Of a stretch of DNA of 64,000 bases, positions 48,897 to 58,229 are shown in pieces. The DNA comes from Loktanella sp. PT4BL (GTDB lineage: Bacteria > Pseudomonadota > Alphaproteobacteria > Rhodobacterales > Rhodobacteraceae). The stretch's first letter is position 1; each line of letters begins with the position of its first letter. The position numbers and the translations under genes are program-made. The notes below the pieces were generated by a model that had not been told where the DNA came from, made no database searches, and worked only from the letters and a program-made list of their open reading frames with translations. The stretch is taken from contig NZ_QJJL01000001.1 of the NCBI RefSeq assembly GCF_003201935.1, positions 372,001-436,000 on the forward strand, in the 5' to 3' direction.

Positions 48897-49652
48897 TCAG
48901 ATTACCTTTGCCGTATCGTTGAGGGCGATCTTACCGCCCTTGATGACCTTGGCATAGACGCCAAAATCCTGATGGTTCCAACCATCGCGCAAAGCCGAGA
49001 GCGTATCAACGTCACGTTCGCCTGTGCGCGGGTTGGCCATCGTATGCTTGCAGCGTTCAATAGGTTCAACGACCTGCAAGACGGCTTCGCCGATTTGCAC
49101 ATCCTTGCCGACCCACGTCATTTCTTCCCATGCAGCGGTGCCATCCAGCCAGATATTGCCGCGCCAGCGTTCCACCTCAAGCGGGTGTCCCAACCTGTCC
49201 GCCACAGCCTCATGGCTGGCCGTCGTCATGATCGAGACCGAGGGATAATCCGTGTCCGTCATTCCGCGCGCGGGCACTTTGGCAAGCCCCGTCGGCTGGC
49301 GTTTGTCGGGCGGGCAGAGGGGGCGCACCCAGTCAAGGAATTTCGCCGCATCCGAGGGGTCATCCGGATCAAAGCTGACCTCACCCAACGCGTCATGGCG
49401 CAGAGTGATCTTGCCCGCCACATCATCAAGCATCGCCCAAATACCGGCAAGGCCAGGCGTGCCTGTGCCAATCATGAAATTGGCGCAAGGCGCCCATTCG
49501 GGTGCATCGGCATCAAACCTTGTGGCCTCATGCGTGACCGCCCAGACGCGATCCCAAGGCAGCGTCTGACCAGAGATGAGCGTGACTTGCTCAAGCGGTT
49601 CACGCCCGTGGCTTTTGATGGGGTGCCGCCACAACGCGGCGACACGTGCCAT
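48897..49652 (-). CDS. MOSC-domain protein
   Basis: A 251-residue protein with an N-terminal MOSC beta-barrel (VAALWRHPIKSHGREPLEQVTL) and a core MOSC domain near the C terminus, including the conserved cysteine in EPIERCKHTMANPRTGERD. The family is related to molybdenum-cofactor sulfurases and the mARC/YcbX reductases. It starts directly at the yidC stop (TAGATG), so it is cotranscribed with it. Confidence 0.9.
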   Translation of the reverse strand: MARVAALWRHPIKSHGREPLEQVTLISGQTLPWDRVWAVTHEATRFDADAPEWAPCANFMIGTGTPGLAGIWAMLDDVAGKITLRHDALGEVSFDPDDPSDAAKFLDWVRPLCPPDKRQPTGLAKVPARGMTDTDYPSVSIMTTASHEAVADRLGHPLEVERWRGNIWLDGTAAWEEMTWVGKDVQIGEAVLQVVEPIERCKHTMANPRTGERDVDTLSALRDGWNHQDFGVYAKVIKGGKIALNDTAKVI

Positions 49653-51473
49653 CTACTTGCCCTCTTTCTTCGCGTCTTCCGATGCAGCCTTTTTCTTGAT
49701 GCTGGCCTTGATGTTGCCAAAGACATCCGGCTTGGCGCCGTGGCTCCGCATAATCGCATACTGCTGGGTAAAGGTGATGATGTTGTTGGCAATCCAGTAC
49801 AGGACCAGACCGGACGCAAAGTGGCCCAGCATGAACATGAAGACCCATGGCATCCACGCAAAGATCATCTGCTGTGTGGGGTCTGTCGGGGCCGGGTTCA
49901 GCTTTTGCTGCAACCACATCGACACACCCAGCAGGATTGGCAGGATACCGATAAATATCAGCGCAAGGATTGAACCGGGTTCGGGCGCTGCAAAGGGCAG
50001 CAAGCCGAAGAGGTTCAGGAGGGATGACGGATCAGGCGCTGACAGGTCGCGGATCCAGCCGATCCATGGCGCGTGGCGCAGTTCGATCGTGACAAAGATC
50101 ACCTTGTAGAGCGAGAAGAAGATCGGGATCTGCAACAGGATCGGCAAACAGCCTGCGGCAGGGTTTACCTTATTGTCTTTGTAGAGCTTCATCATGCCTT
50201 GCTGCATGGCCTGCTTGTCGTCGCCTGCGCGCTCTTTCAGCTTCTCCATCTCCGGCTGAAGCTCTTTCATCTTTGCCATCGAGACATAGGATTTATAGGC
50301 AAGCGGCAGCACGATGATTTTCAGGATCACGGTCAGCGCGAGAATCGACCAACCCATGTTGCCAATCACGATGTTCAGGTAGTGCAGCAGTGCAAAGATC
50401 GGCTTGGTCAGGAAAAAGAACCAGCCCCAGTCAATGCTATCCAGAAAGCCGTCAACGCCTTCTTCGTCCTGATAGTGGCGGATTTCGTCCCATTCCTTGG
50501 CACCTGCAAAGAGACGGGTCGTGACGGTGGTGGTTTCACCGGCAGCAACCGTTTCAATCGGCATCACAGCCTCGACCTGATAGAGGTCGCGGACATCGAA
50601 GTACTTGGAGGTGGAGCGGAACGGCACACCCTGTTCAGGGATCAGCGTGGTCATCCAGTAGTGGTCGGTATATCCGATCCAGCCGGATGAGGTGACATCC
50701 AGACGCTCGGCCTGTGTGCGTTCGCGCGGATCAACGGCATACTCTGTAATATCGCTATAGCCGGTTTCCTCGAGCTCACCATCGGTCATCCGCACCATGC
50801 CTTCGTGCAGGATGAAGAAGTTTTTCAGATCTGCAGGCTCTCCGTGGCGGCGCAGAATGCCATAGGGCCGCGCGGAAACGGCTGCGTCTGACGTGTTCTC
50901 GACGCTTTGGGCAAAGCTGAACATATAGGCGTCATCGACCGAAATTTCGGTGCGGAAAATCTGGCCTGCGCCGTTGTCCCACGCGATGGTCACGGGGGTG
51001 GTTGGCGTCAGTGTATCACCGCTTTCCAGTGACCAGACTGTGTCTGGTCCAGGAACCGCGCTTGCATCGATGCCGTCGGTTGCGGTCCAGCCGAAGGACG
51101 CGAAATAGGCACCCGCTTCGCCAACAGGTTTCAGCAGACGTACAATCGGTGCGTCCTCATCAAGTGTTTCGCGGTATTGCGTCAGCGCCAGATCATCGAT
51201 CCGACCACCCAAAAGGGAGATGGAACCGCTCAGTTCATCGGTTTCAATCGGTACACGTGGGGCCTCGGCGGCTGCCTCTGGCGCATCGGTTGGCGTCATG
51301 GCGGTGGGTGCCACTGGATCAGACGCGGGCAAGGTCGCATCTTCGAGCAGCTGGGCGCTTTCGGTCGCAGGATCAACGGGCAGATCCTCGGGCGGGAACA
51401 GTGTGGTCCATGCCACGATCACGGCAAAGCTTAGCACCGTTGCCAAGATGAGGTTCTTGTTCTGGTCGTCCAT
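49653..51473 (-). CDS. yidC: Membrane protein insertase YidC
   Basis: A 606-residue insertase. It has an N-terminal anchor (about 5-24), an Ala/Pro-rich linker, a large periplasmic domain (about 60-350), and the conserved five-helix core with PLAYKSYVSMAKMKELQPEMEKLKER as the cytoplasmic hairpin (short form KMKELQPEMEKLKER). It inserts proteins alone or with SecYEG. The start at 51473 gives the standard MDDQNKNLILA. Neither rnpA nor rpmH is found upstream. Confidence 0.96.
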   Translation of the reverse strand: MDDQNKNLILATVLSFAVIVAWTTLFPPEDLPVDPATESAQLLEDATLPASDPVAPTAMTPTDAPEAAAEAPRVPIETDELSGSISLLGGRIDDLALTQYRETLDEDAPIVRLLKPVGEAGAYFASFGWTATDGIDASAVPGPDTVWSLESGDTLTPTTPVTIAWDNGAGQIFRTEISVDDAYMFSFAQSVENTSDAAVSARPYGILRRHGEPADLKNFFILHEGMVRMTDGELEETGYSDITEYAVDPRERTQAERLDVTSSGWIGYTDHYWMTTLIPEQGVPFRSTSKYFDVRDLYQVEAVMPIETVAAGETTTVTTRLFAGAKEWDEIRHYQDEEGVDGFLDSIDWGWFFFLTKPIFALLHYLNIVIGNMGWSILALTVILKIIVLPLAYKSYVSMAKMKELQPEMEKLKERAGDDKQAMQQGMMKLYKDNKVNPAAGCLPILLQIPIFFSLYKVIFVTIELRHAPWIGWIRDLSAPDPSSLLNLFGLLPFAAPEPGSILALIFIGILPILLGVSMWLQQKLNPAPTDPTQQMIFAWMPWVFMFMLGHFASGLVLYWIANNIITFTQQYAIMRSHGAKPDVFGNIKASIKKKAASEDAKKEGK

Positions 51474-51644
51474 CTGAAAACCACCCATTTTTCCTAGAAA
51501 AGTCTGTGGGTGGTTCAACCTGTCAGGGGGGGAAAGGTCAAGCGGTTTTCAGGGTTTTTGGACCGATTGAAGCAGTTGTGAGCGACCAATGCGCTGTCAT
51601 GCCGCCTCCTGAGCGTCAAATCCAATGCACGCCGTCGGGAATTC

Positions 51645-51815
51645 TCAGGAGTTTTGTGAGTCCAGGAACCGCTTGCGGGTCCGTTGAAAGACATCGGTCA
51701 AGCGCGGATCGTTGGCCGTGAGCTTTTTCAGCATCTCCAAAAATGCTTCGTCGTCTTGACCAAAGAAGGCCAGCGCTGCTTCGTCAGGATCCATTGATTT
51801 CGAAATGCTTTTCAT
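51645..51815 (-). CDS. Small putative protein, 56 residues
   Basis: A 56-residue frame reading MKSISKSMDPDEAALAFFGQ at its start and LTDVFQRTRKRFLDSQNS at its end, with a middle (DDEAFLEMLKKLTANDP) that should be helical. The composition (alternating acidic, aliphatic and basic residues) looks like a true small protein rather than a chance frame. Ribosome site AAGG lies about twelve bases ahead. No family is recognised. It stands alone between yidC and the puuB-like gene. Confidence 0.5.
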   Translation of the reverse strand: MKSISKSMDPDEAALAFFGQDDEAFLEMLKKLTANDPRLTDVFQRTRKRFLDSQNS

Positions 51816-52075
51816 ACCATGCTACCTTATCACCATTACTTCTTGCCTGATAATTAGGCAATCGGGTGAAATTGGGGCCATAATTGGGCCTAAACTTAGA
51901 TATTCAATAAGACTGTTAAAAATTACTCATCAAAGTATCGGTTGGCACATGACGCGGGATACGTGCCAGACCGTGCAAATTGGCAAAAAGCGCCTCTGCG
52001 CCCTTTTGCATTGAACCTTTCGGTCGCCCGCAACGCAAGTCTGGTTGCCCTTACCTCATGGCAACGTGATTGAAA

Positions 52076-53377
52076 CTACAATTTATCGCGCAAGCTATAC
52101 CACAACATCGCTAAAACCAGCAAAGGCGATCGGAATTTTGGCCCGCCGGGGAACGGATATGTCGGCACACGTGCCATGATGTCGAACCGTTCCGCCTGAC
52201 CTGCGATGGTTTCCGCAGCGATCTGCCCCGAGAGCGTCGCGAGCGCGACACCCGATCCTGAAAATCCTGACATCGTCAGGATATTCCCGCCAATCCGTTC
52301 AAAATGCGGCATCCGGTTCATGGTGATGCCCAGTGTGCCACCCCATGCATGGTCAATCTCGACGTCTTTGAGTTGGGGGAAAATCTCGGCCAGCGGTTTG
52401 CGGACGGCCCCCGCAATGTCTTTGGGAAACCTATAGCCATAGCTTTCGGTGCCACCGAACAAGAGCCGGTGATCCTCGGAGAAGCGAAAGTAGTTCACCA
52501 CGAATTTGCTATCGGCGACGGCATAGTTGTTGCGGATAATCCGGTTCTGCGCCTCGGGCGTCATCGGTTTGGTCGAGACGATGAAATTGTTGATCGGCAT
52601 GACGCGGGCGGCCACGTGCTTTTGCAGCGTGCCCAGATAGCCGTTGCAACCCATCACAACAAAAAGCGCCTTGATGTTTGCGTCGTCCGTCTTGACGCAA
52701 GCAGGATCACCTTCGTCAATCGCAGTGACCTTGGCACCCTCGAATATCCGCGCGCCTGCTTTGGTGGCAAGCCGCGCGAGGCCCAAAGCCAACTCCAGCG
52801 GGTTCACATGCCCCGCGCCTATATCAAGCGTGCCGCCATGATAGGCGGGCGAGTTCACAATCTCGCGGCATTCCTCGGGTGACAGCAGGCTGATTTTGTC
52901 GTCGCCGTATTTGTCCTGCATATGCGCGACATAGGCGTGGTTGTGGGCATGATCGCGCGCGCGGTGGACCGTGTGCACGATGCCGGGGTGAAATTCTGTG
53001 TGGACCTCGTCCTTGCTGCAAAGTTCACGCACCAGATCCGTCGCCTGACAGCCGATATCCCATAAGGCGCGGGCGTGGGTATCGCCCACCATCGCCTCAA
53101 GGTCTTCCTGATCGCGCCGCTGACCGCGCGCGACCTGACCACCGTTGCGACCGGAGGCGCCAAAGCCCACGCGTTGTGCTTCCAGCAGCACCACATCATA
53201 GCCGCGCTGGGCCAGATGATAGGCGGTTGATAGCCCCGTGAAGCCGCCACCCACCACGCAGACATCACAGTCCAGATCACCCGCTGCGGCGGGAAATCTG
53301 TCCAGATGCGCCGCACTGTCGGCATAGTAGGAACGCGGGTATTCACCCGCGCGGTCGTTGACGCTCAGCAGGTCCAT
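52076..53377 (-). CDS. puuB: FAD-dependent oxidase, gamma-glutamylputrescine oxidase-like
   Basis: A 433-residue DAO-family flavoprotein. GGGFTG (43-48) is the FAD loop, and GASGRNGGQVARG is typical of PuuB-like oxidases. It should oxidise gamma-glutamylputrescine to the aldehyde, with H2O2 as by-product. It follows the aminotransferase gene with a one-base overlap and is last of the three polyamine catabolic genes. Confidence 0.85.
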   Translation of the reverse strand: MDLLSVNDRAGEYPRSYYADSAAHLDRFPAAAGDLDCDVCVVGGGFTGLSTAYHLAQRGYDVVLLEAQRVGFGASGRNGGQVARGQRRDQEDLEAMVGDTHARALWDIGCQATDLVRELCSKDEVHTEFHPGIVHTVHRARDHAHNHAYVAHMQDKYGDDKISLLSPEECREIVNSPAYHGGTLDIGAGHVNPLELALGLARLATKAGARIFEGAKVTAIDEGDPACVKTDDANIKALFVVMGCNGYLGTLQKHVAARVMPINNFIVSTKPMTPEAQNRIIRNNYAVADSKFVVNYFRFSEDHRLLFGGTESYGYRFPKDIAGAVRKPLAEIFPQLKDVEIDHAWGGTLGITMNRMPHFERIGGNILTMSGFSGSGVALATLSGQIAAETIAGQAERFDIMARVPTYPFPGGPKFRSPLLVLAMLWYSLRDKL

Positions 53378-54771
53378 CAGCCCGCTTTCAGCAGATCGTC
53401 AGCTTTCAGTTTCTCATAGGCCTCGTCCAGTGACTTGCGCGCGCGCGCAATCAGGATGTCGATCTCGTCGCATGTGATCGACAAAGGCGGCGAGATTATC
53501 ATCCGGTCGCCGACACTGCGCATGATGATGTTGTTTGCAAAACAGCGGTCGCGGCAGATGAAACCGGCGGTTCCTGTCTCGGCGGCAAAGACGGCGCGGG
53601 TGGATTTATCGGGTGTCAGTGCAAGCGACGCCATCATGCCCACTATCTTGGCCTCACCGACCAGAGGATGATCGGCCAGCGCTTCCCATTTTTCACGCAG
53701 GTAAGGTGCTGTCACATCGCGCACGTTTTCGATTATGCCTTCCTCTTCGAGGATCCGCAGGTTTTCCAGCGCCACTGCACAGGCCACGGGGTGACCCGAG
53801 TAGGTGTAGCCGTGGTTGAACTCCGTATCCCGCAGCACCTCGGCCACACGATCGGACACGATGGAACCGCCAATCGGGATGTAGCCAGAGCTGAGACCCT
53901 TGGCGATTGTCATGATATCAGGCGAAATCCCGACTGTTTGCGAGCCGAACCAGTTGCCGGTGCGCCCGAAGCCGCAGATCACCTCATCCGCGATCAGCAG
54001 GATATCGTATTTTTTGACGATCCGCTGGATTTCCGGCCAATAGGTTTCGGGCGGCACGATCACGCCGCCCGCACCCTGAATTGGTTCGGCGATGAAAGCC
54101 GCAACACGTTCGGGCCCGATTTCCTTGATCTTCGCTTCCAACTGGCGCGCGCGCTCCAGCCCGAATTCCTCGGGCGTCATATCGCCGCCTTCGGCCCACC
54201 AATGGGGCTGGTCGATGAATTCAATGCCGGGGATTGGCAGGCCACCCTGACCGTGCATCCCTTTCATGCCCCCCAACGACGCGCCGCCTATGGTCGAGCC
54301 GTGATAGGCGTTCCAACGCGAGATAATCACATCGCGCTGGGGTTCGCCTTTCTCGGCCCAATAGGTCCGCACAAGGCGAATGTTCGTGTCATTCGCATCA
54401 GACCCGCCATTGGCAAAGAAGACCTGGTTCAGATCGCCCGGGGCAAGTTCAGCGAGCTTCTTGGCCAGCATGATCGCAGGGATATGGGTTGTTTTGAAGA
54501 AGGTGTTGTAGAAGGGCAGCTCCTTCATCTGGCGCGCCGCGACCTCGGCCAGTTCGTCCCGACCATAGCCGATGTTGACGCACCACAGGCCCGCCATGCC
54601 GTCAATGATCTCATGACCGTCGCTGTCTTTCAGCCAGACGCCTTTGGCCGACGTAATCACGCGCGGTTTGCTTTCGGCAAGCGCGTTGGCATGACTAAAG
54701 GGGTGCAGGTGGTGCGCGGAATCGAGCGCCTGAAGTTCAGCGGTCGGGGGGTAGTTTGTAATGACGTTCAT
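53377..54771 (-). CDS. spuC: Class III aminotransferase, putrescine-pyruvate type
   Basis: A 464-residue PLP enzyme. Lys291 in TIAKGLSSGYIP binds PLP, and Asp262 in ADEVICGFGRTG contacts the ring. The layout fits omega-amino-acid or putrescine-pyruvate aminotransferases (SpuC). Together with the gamma-glutamyl route genes on either side it offers a second way to deaminate putrescine. The gap to the glutamine-synthetase-like gene is 13 bases. Confidence 0.85.
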   Translation of the reverse strand: MNVITNYPPTAELQALDSAHHLHPFSHANALAESKPRVITSAKGVWLKDSDGHEIIDGMAGLWCVNIGYGRDELAEVAARQMKELPFYNTFFKTTHIPAIMLAKKLAELAPGDLNQVFFANGGSDANDTNIRLVRTYWAEKGEPQRDVIISRWNAYHGSTIGGASLGGMKGMHGQGGLPIPGIEFIDQPHWWAEGGDMTPEEFGLERARQLEAKIKEIGPERVAAFIAEPIQGAGGVIVPPETYWPEIQRIVKKYDILLIADEVICGFGRTGNWFGSQTVGISPDIMTIAKGLSSGYIPIGGSIVSDRVAEVLRDTEFNHGYTYSGHPVACAVALENLRILEEEGIIENVRDVTAPYLREKWEALADHPLVGEAKIVGMMASLALTPDKSTRAVFAAETGTAGFICRDRCFANNIIMRSVGDRMIISPPLSITCDEIDILIARARKSLDEAYEKLKADDLLKAG

Positions 54772-54784
54772 GGGGACCTCTGGG

Positions 54785-56161
54785 CTAGACGTTCAAAAGT
54801 AGGTGGCGGCGTTCCCAAGGCGAAATCTCGCGTTGGTATTCCTCGTTTTCGGCGACTTTGATTTGCTCATAAAGGCGGCAGAAATCCTCGCCCAAGAAAC
54901 TGCGGATTTCTGTCGCGTCCTCGAAATAATCAAGCGCCTCGCGCAGGCTTGAGGGCAGGGGAAGGTCGCTTTCCCAGACTTCCTGAGTGGCTTCTGCGCG
55001 TGGTTCGATCTTGTTGACCATGCCAAGATAGCCAGAAGCCAAAGATGCCGCGATTGCGATGTAGGGGTTGCAGTCCATCCCGATGACACGGTTTTCAAGT
55101 CGCCGCGACTCAGGCCGCGAATGTGGTACGCGCAGCCCCGTTGTGCGGTTATCGGTGGCCCATTCAAGGTTTGCAGGCGCGCTTTGCCCGTCCACCGTCA
55201 GACGGCGGAAGGAGTTCACGTAAGGTGCCATCAACGGCATGACCTGCATCAGATAGGTCTGTGACCCACCGGTGAACCAACGGAACAAATCTGTGGCACT
55301 GCCATCTTCGGCAGAGAAGATGTTTTTGCCTGTTTCGATATCCACCACGCTTTGATGCACATGCATCGCGCTTCCCGGCTCATCCCGTTTGGGTTTGGCC
55401 ATGAATGTGGCAAAGACGTTGTTCTTCAGTGCCGCTTCGCGGATCGTGCGTTTGAAATAGAACACTTGATCGGCCACGTGCAAAGGATCGCCGTGAATCA
55501 GGTTGATCTCGATCTGGCCGGCGCCGCCCTCCTGGATCAGCGTGTCAATTGGCAGGCCCTGCTGTTCGGCGTAGGTGTAAATGGTGTCAATCACGGGCCC
55601 GTATTCATCAACGGCCACCATGGAATAGACCTGACGGCTTGGTACCTTGCGCCCCGTCCGGCCAACGGGTGTCTCAATCGGATCATTCGGGTCGAGGTTG
55701 GGTGTTGTGAGGTAAAACTCCAACTCGGGCGCGATGACGGGCTTCCAGCCTTTTTCGGCGTAAGCGGCCATCACCTTCTTCAGAATCGAGCGCGGTGCGA
55801 CAGAAAGCGGTGTGCCGTCGCGGTTGTACATATCGCAAATCACCTGCAGCGATACGTCATCCGCCCAGGGCACTGCGCATGCGGTTGACATATCCGGTCT
55901 GAGGATCGTGTCCTTTTCCAGCCACTGGTTTTCGATATCCATATCGACGTAATCGCCCGAAACCGTCTGGTAAAAGAGCGAGATCGGGAGTGCCATTTCG
56001 ATATCGGGCCGGAATTTGGTCGCAGGCATGGTTTTGCCGCGTGATGTGCCGACGAGGTCGGGGATGATACATTCCACCCCGTCGATTTTGGCGCCTTTGC
56101 TGTAGGCCGTGAACTCTTCGGAAAGAGAATCTTGCCAGTTGGCGCTATTCGCTGATGACAT
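54785..56161 (-). CDS. puuA: Glutamine synthetase family protein, probable gamma-glutamylputrescine synthetase
   Basis: A 458-residue member of the glutamine-synthetase fold. APELEFYL carries metal-binding glutamates, AMHVHQSV is the ATP-binding histidine region, and NRTTGLRVPHSRPESRRLENRV the phosphate-binding loop (short form RVPHSRPESRRLENR). The lack of the adenylylation tyrosine loop and the neighbouring puuB-like and spuC-like genes favour ligation of glutamate to putrescine over ammonia assimilation. Confidence 0.85.
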   Translation of the reverse strand: MSSANSANWQDSLSEEFTAYSKGAKIDGVECIIPDLVGTSRGKTMPATKFRPDIEMALPISLFYQTVSGDYVDMDIENQWLEKDTILRPDMSTACAVPWADDVSLQVICDMYNRDGTPLSVAPRSILKKVMAAYAEKGWKPVIAPELEFYLTTPNLDPNDPIETPVGRTGRKVPSRQVYSMVAVDEYGPVIDTIYTYAEQQGLPIDTLIQEGGAGQIEINLIHGDPLHVADQVFYFKRTIREAALKNNVFATFMAKPKRDEPGSAMHVHQSVVDIETGKNIFSAEDGSATDLFRWFTGGSQTYLMQVMPLMAPYVNSFRRLTVDGQSAPANLEWATDNRTTGLRVPHSRPESRRLENRVIGMDCNPYIAIAASLASGYLGMVNKIEPRAEATQEVWESDLPLPSSLREALDYFEDATEIRSFLGEDFCRLYEQIKVAENEEYQREISPWERRHLLLNV

Positions 56162-56210
56162 TGGTGCCTCCTAAGGCGCGAGAGCGGTCGCTTTGGCCGC
56201 TGCTCGATAA

Positions 56211-56220
56211 TTTGATCAAA
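56211..56220. promoter_or_regulatory. Possible GntR operator upstream of the puuA-like gene
   Basis: TTTGATCAAA is a perfect 10-base palindrome about 50 bases ahead of the puuA-like start. FCD-type GntR proteins bind short AT-rich palindromes of this size; the assignment rests on position only. Confidence 0.35.
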
Positions 56221-56273
56221 AGTGCCGTGATAGTCAATCGCCACCTCGATGGCGATGCTTGAATTTTGTGCGT

Positions 56274-56924
56274 TCAGTCGGTCGCTGTTTGTTGGATGAA
56301 CCCCATGCCTTGCCGGATATCCTGTGTCATGGCTTCGCGTGTTTTCTGTGCATCGCCCTGACGCAATGCCTGGATTGCCGCACGATGGTGATCCACGAGA
56401 TTTGCGGTGCCATATCGCCCGCAGACCACCCGCAGCGACGGCCCCACACGAAGCCAGAGACTCTCTGCGATTCTACGCAGAATACCGGCGTCGGCAAGGT
56501 GATAGAGATGGAAATGGAAGCGGTAATTTGCTTCCAGATACCCTCGGATATCACCGCCCTTAATGGCGTCATCAACGAGACTGTCGAGACGTTCTAATTC
56601 ATTGATATCATTCTGTGAAACATAAGCGACCGCTGCTTCGGCAAGCTCTGGTTCTACGGTCAGTCTGACCAGTTCGATCTGCTGCAATCTGCGGGTGGTC
56701 ATGGCGGGTACAGCGATGCGCCTATTCTCGAGCGTGACAAGGGCGCCTTCCGCTGTCAATCGCCGGATTGCCTCGCGCGCAGGGGTGACACCGGTGCCGA
56801 TCAAATCCGCCAGTCCGTGTATCGTGACTGGCTGTCCGGGAACGACCTCGCCAAAGAGAATCATCTCTTTGACGCGCAGGTAGATCGTTTCGTGTTCCGG
56901 CTTTTTGCTGATCAGTACGGTCAT
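56274..56924 (-). CDS. GntR-family regulator (FCD type)
   Basis: A 216-residue regulator. The N-terminal winged helix (about 8-72) contains GVTPAREAIRRLTAEGAL, the usual recognition-helix segment of FadR-type proteins. The FCD domain (about 85-205) binds an organic acid or amine, often with a metal. It lies between the catabolic genes and the divergent importer, so it probably represses both until a polyamine or product appears. Confidence 0.9.
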   Translation of the reverse strand: MTVLISKKPEHETIYLRVKEMILFGEVVPGQPVTIHGLADLIGTGVTPAREAIRRLTAEGALVTLENRRIAVPAMTTRRLQQIELVRLTVEPELAEAAVAYVSQNDINELERLDSLVDDAIKGGDIRGYLEANYRFHFHLYHLADAGILRRIAESLWLRVGPSLRVVCGRYGTANLVDHHRAAIQALRQGDAQKTREAMTQDIRQGMGFIQQTATD

Positions 56925-57016
56925 TTTTGTGCCTGCGTTCCAAGCATCCTTGTTTTCATAAACCCTTTAAGTTGTCAAAACCTATCAAATTTATGAGACG
57001 GGATTGCAAACGCTTA

Positions 57017-57027
57017 TGATTTCATCA
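57017..57027. promoter_or_regulatory. Possible GntR operator upstream of potF
   Basis: TGAT-TTC-ATCA is a palindrome about 40 bases ahead of the potF start. It shares TGAT/ATCA half-sites with the palindrome at 56211-56220. Confidence 0.35.
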
Positions 57028-57068
57028 AAGCTGCTTGCCAGTGAATAGGATTCCTAACGGAGGATTAC

Positions 57069-58157
57069 ATGCCTAAAACGAATACATACGCTCTTCTTGC
57101 GGCCGCCGTGCTTGCAGCGCAGGCGGGCTGGGCCCAGGAAGTGCGCGTCTATAACTGGTCGGACTACATCGACGAAGATCTGTTGACCAAGTTCGAGGAA
57201 GAGACCGGTTTCGATCTGATCTATGACGTGTTTGACAGCAACGAAGTTCTGGAAACGAAACTTCTGGCTGGTGGGTCAGGCTATGACGTTGTCGTTCCCT
57301 CCGCGACATTCCTGCAGCGCCAGATCGCAGCAGGCGCGTTTCAGCCACTCGATAAATCGCAGCTGAGCAACATCGGCAACCTCTGGGATGTGGTCAGCGC
57401 ACGCACCAATACCTACGATCCGGGCGGCGAGTATTCGATCAACTACATGTGGGGCACAACGGGCATTGGTGTGAACGTTGGTGAAGTGACCGCACGTTTG
57501 GGCGAAGACGCGCCGATCAATTCGCTGGCTTTGGTGTTCGATCCTGCGAACATGGAAAAGCTGGCTGACTGTGGTGTGCATTTCCTTGACGCGCCGACCG
57601 AGATGGTTCCGGCTGCATTGCAGTATCTTGGCGAAGACCCTGACGCGAAAGACGATGAGTCTCTTGCCAAGGCAGAGGCGGTTCTGGCCGCTGTCCGCCC
57701 CTATGTTCAGAAATATCACAGCTCGGAATATATCTCGGCTCTGGCGAACGGCGACATCTGTGTGGCTTTCGGTTGGTCCGGTGATATCCTGCAATCACGC
57801 GACCGCGCAGCAGAGGCCGACAATGGCATCGAGATTGCCTACAACGCCCCTGTCGAGGGTGCCTTGATGTGGTTTGACCAGATGGCGATCCCTGTGGATG
57901 CACCGAACCCTGAAGGCGCGCACGCATTCCTGAACTTTATTCTGGATGCCCAGAACATGGCGGATGCGTCCAACTACGTCTACTACGCCAATGGTAACAT
58001 CGCCTCGCAAGAGCTCTTGGTGGAAGACGTGATCGGTGATCCAGCCATCTATCCGGATGCCGCAACGCTTGAGACGCTTTATACCACCACACCTTTTGAT
58101 GCGCGCTCGCAGCGTTCGCTCACACGGATGTGGACACGGGTAAAATCCGGCACATAA
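57069..58157 (+). CDS. potF: Putrescine/spermidine ABC transporter, binding protein
   Basis: A 362-residue periplasmic protein. The signal peptide ends near GWA-QEV. VRVYNWSDYIDEDLLTKFEEETGFDLIYDVFDSNE is the PotD/PotF start pattern (short form YNWSDYID). The neighbouring putrescine-degrading genes favour putrescine as ligand. A perfect hairpin behind the gene should raise its level over the membrane parts. Confidence 0.9.
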   Translation: MPKTNTYALLAAAVLAAQAGWAQEVRVYNWSDYIDEDLLTKFEEETGFDLIYDVFDSNEVLETKLLAGGSGYDVVVPSATFLQRQIAAGAFQPLDKSQLSNIGNLWDVVSARTNTYDPGGEYSINYMWGTTGIGVNVGEVTARLGEDAPINSLALVFDPANMEKLADCGVHFLDAPTEMVPAALQYLGEDPDAKDDESLAKAEAVLAAVRPYVQKYHSSEYISALANGDICVAFGWSGDILQSRDRAAEADNGIEIAYNAPVEGALMWFDQMAIPVDAPNPEGAHAFLNFILDAQNMADASNYVYYANGNIASQELLVEDVIGDPAIYPDAATLETLYTTTPFDARSQRSLTRMWTRVKSGT

Positions 58158-58167
58158 GATAGACCTA

Positions 58168-58197
58168 CCCCGGCCCGGAACACGGGCCGGGGCTTTT
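58168..58197 (+). terminator. Hairpin between potF and potG
   Basis: CCCCGGCCCG (58168-58177) pairs perfectly with CGGGCCGGGG (58183-58192) around GAACA, followed by CTTTTG. It is probably a partial terminator or 3'-end stabiliser for potF. Confidence 0.75.
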
Positions 58198-58229
58198 GCA
58201 ACATACAAGTATCTGAGGCCCCGATCCCT

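Noticed and set aside
47079..49973. Long forward frames over argB, engB and MOSC genes
   Set aside because: The reverse genes show complete family motifs and tight operon spacing, so the forward frames are shadows.
53668..54861. 397-codon forward frame over the aminotransferase gene
   Set aside because: The reverse gene carries the PLP lysine and a full class III layout.
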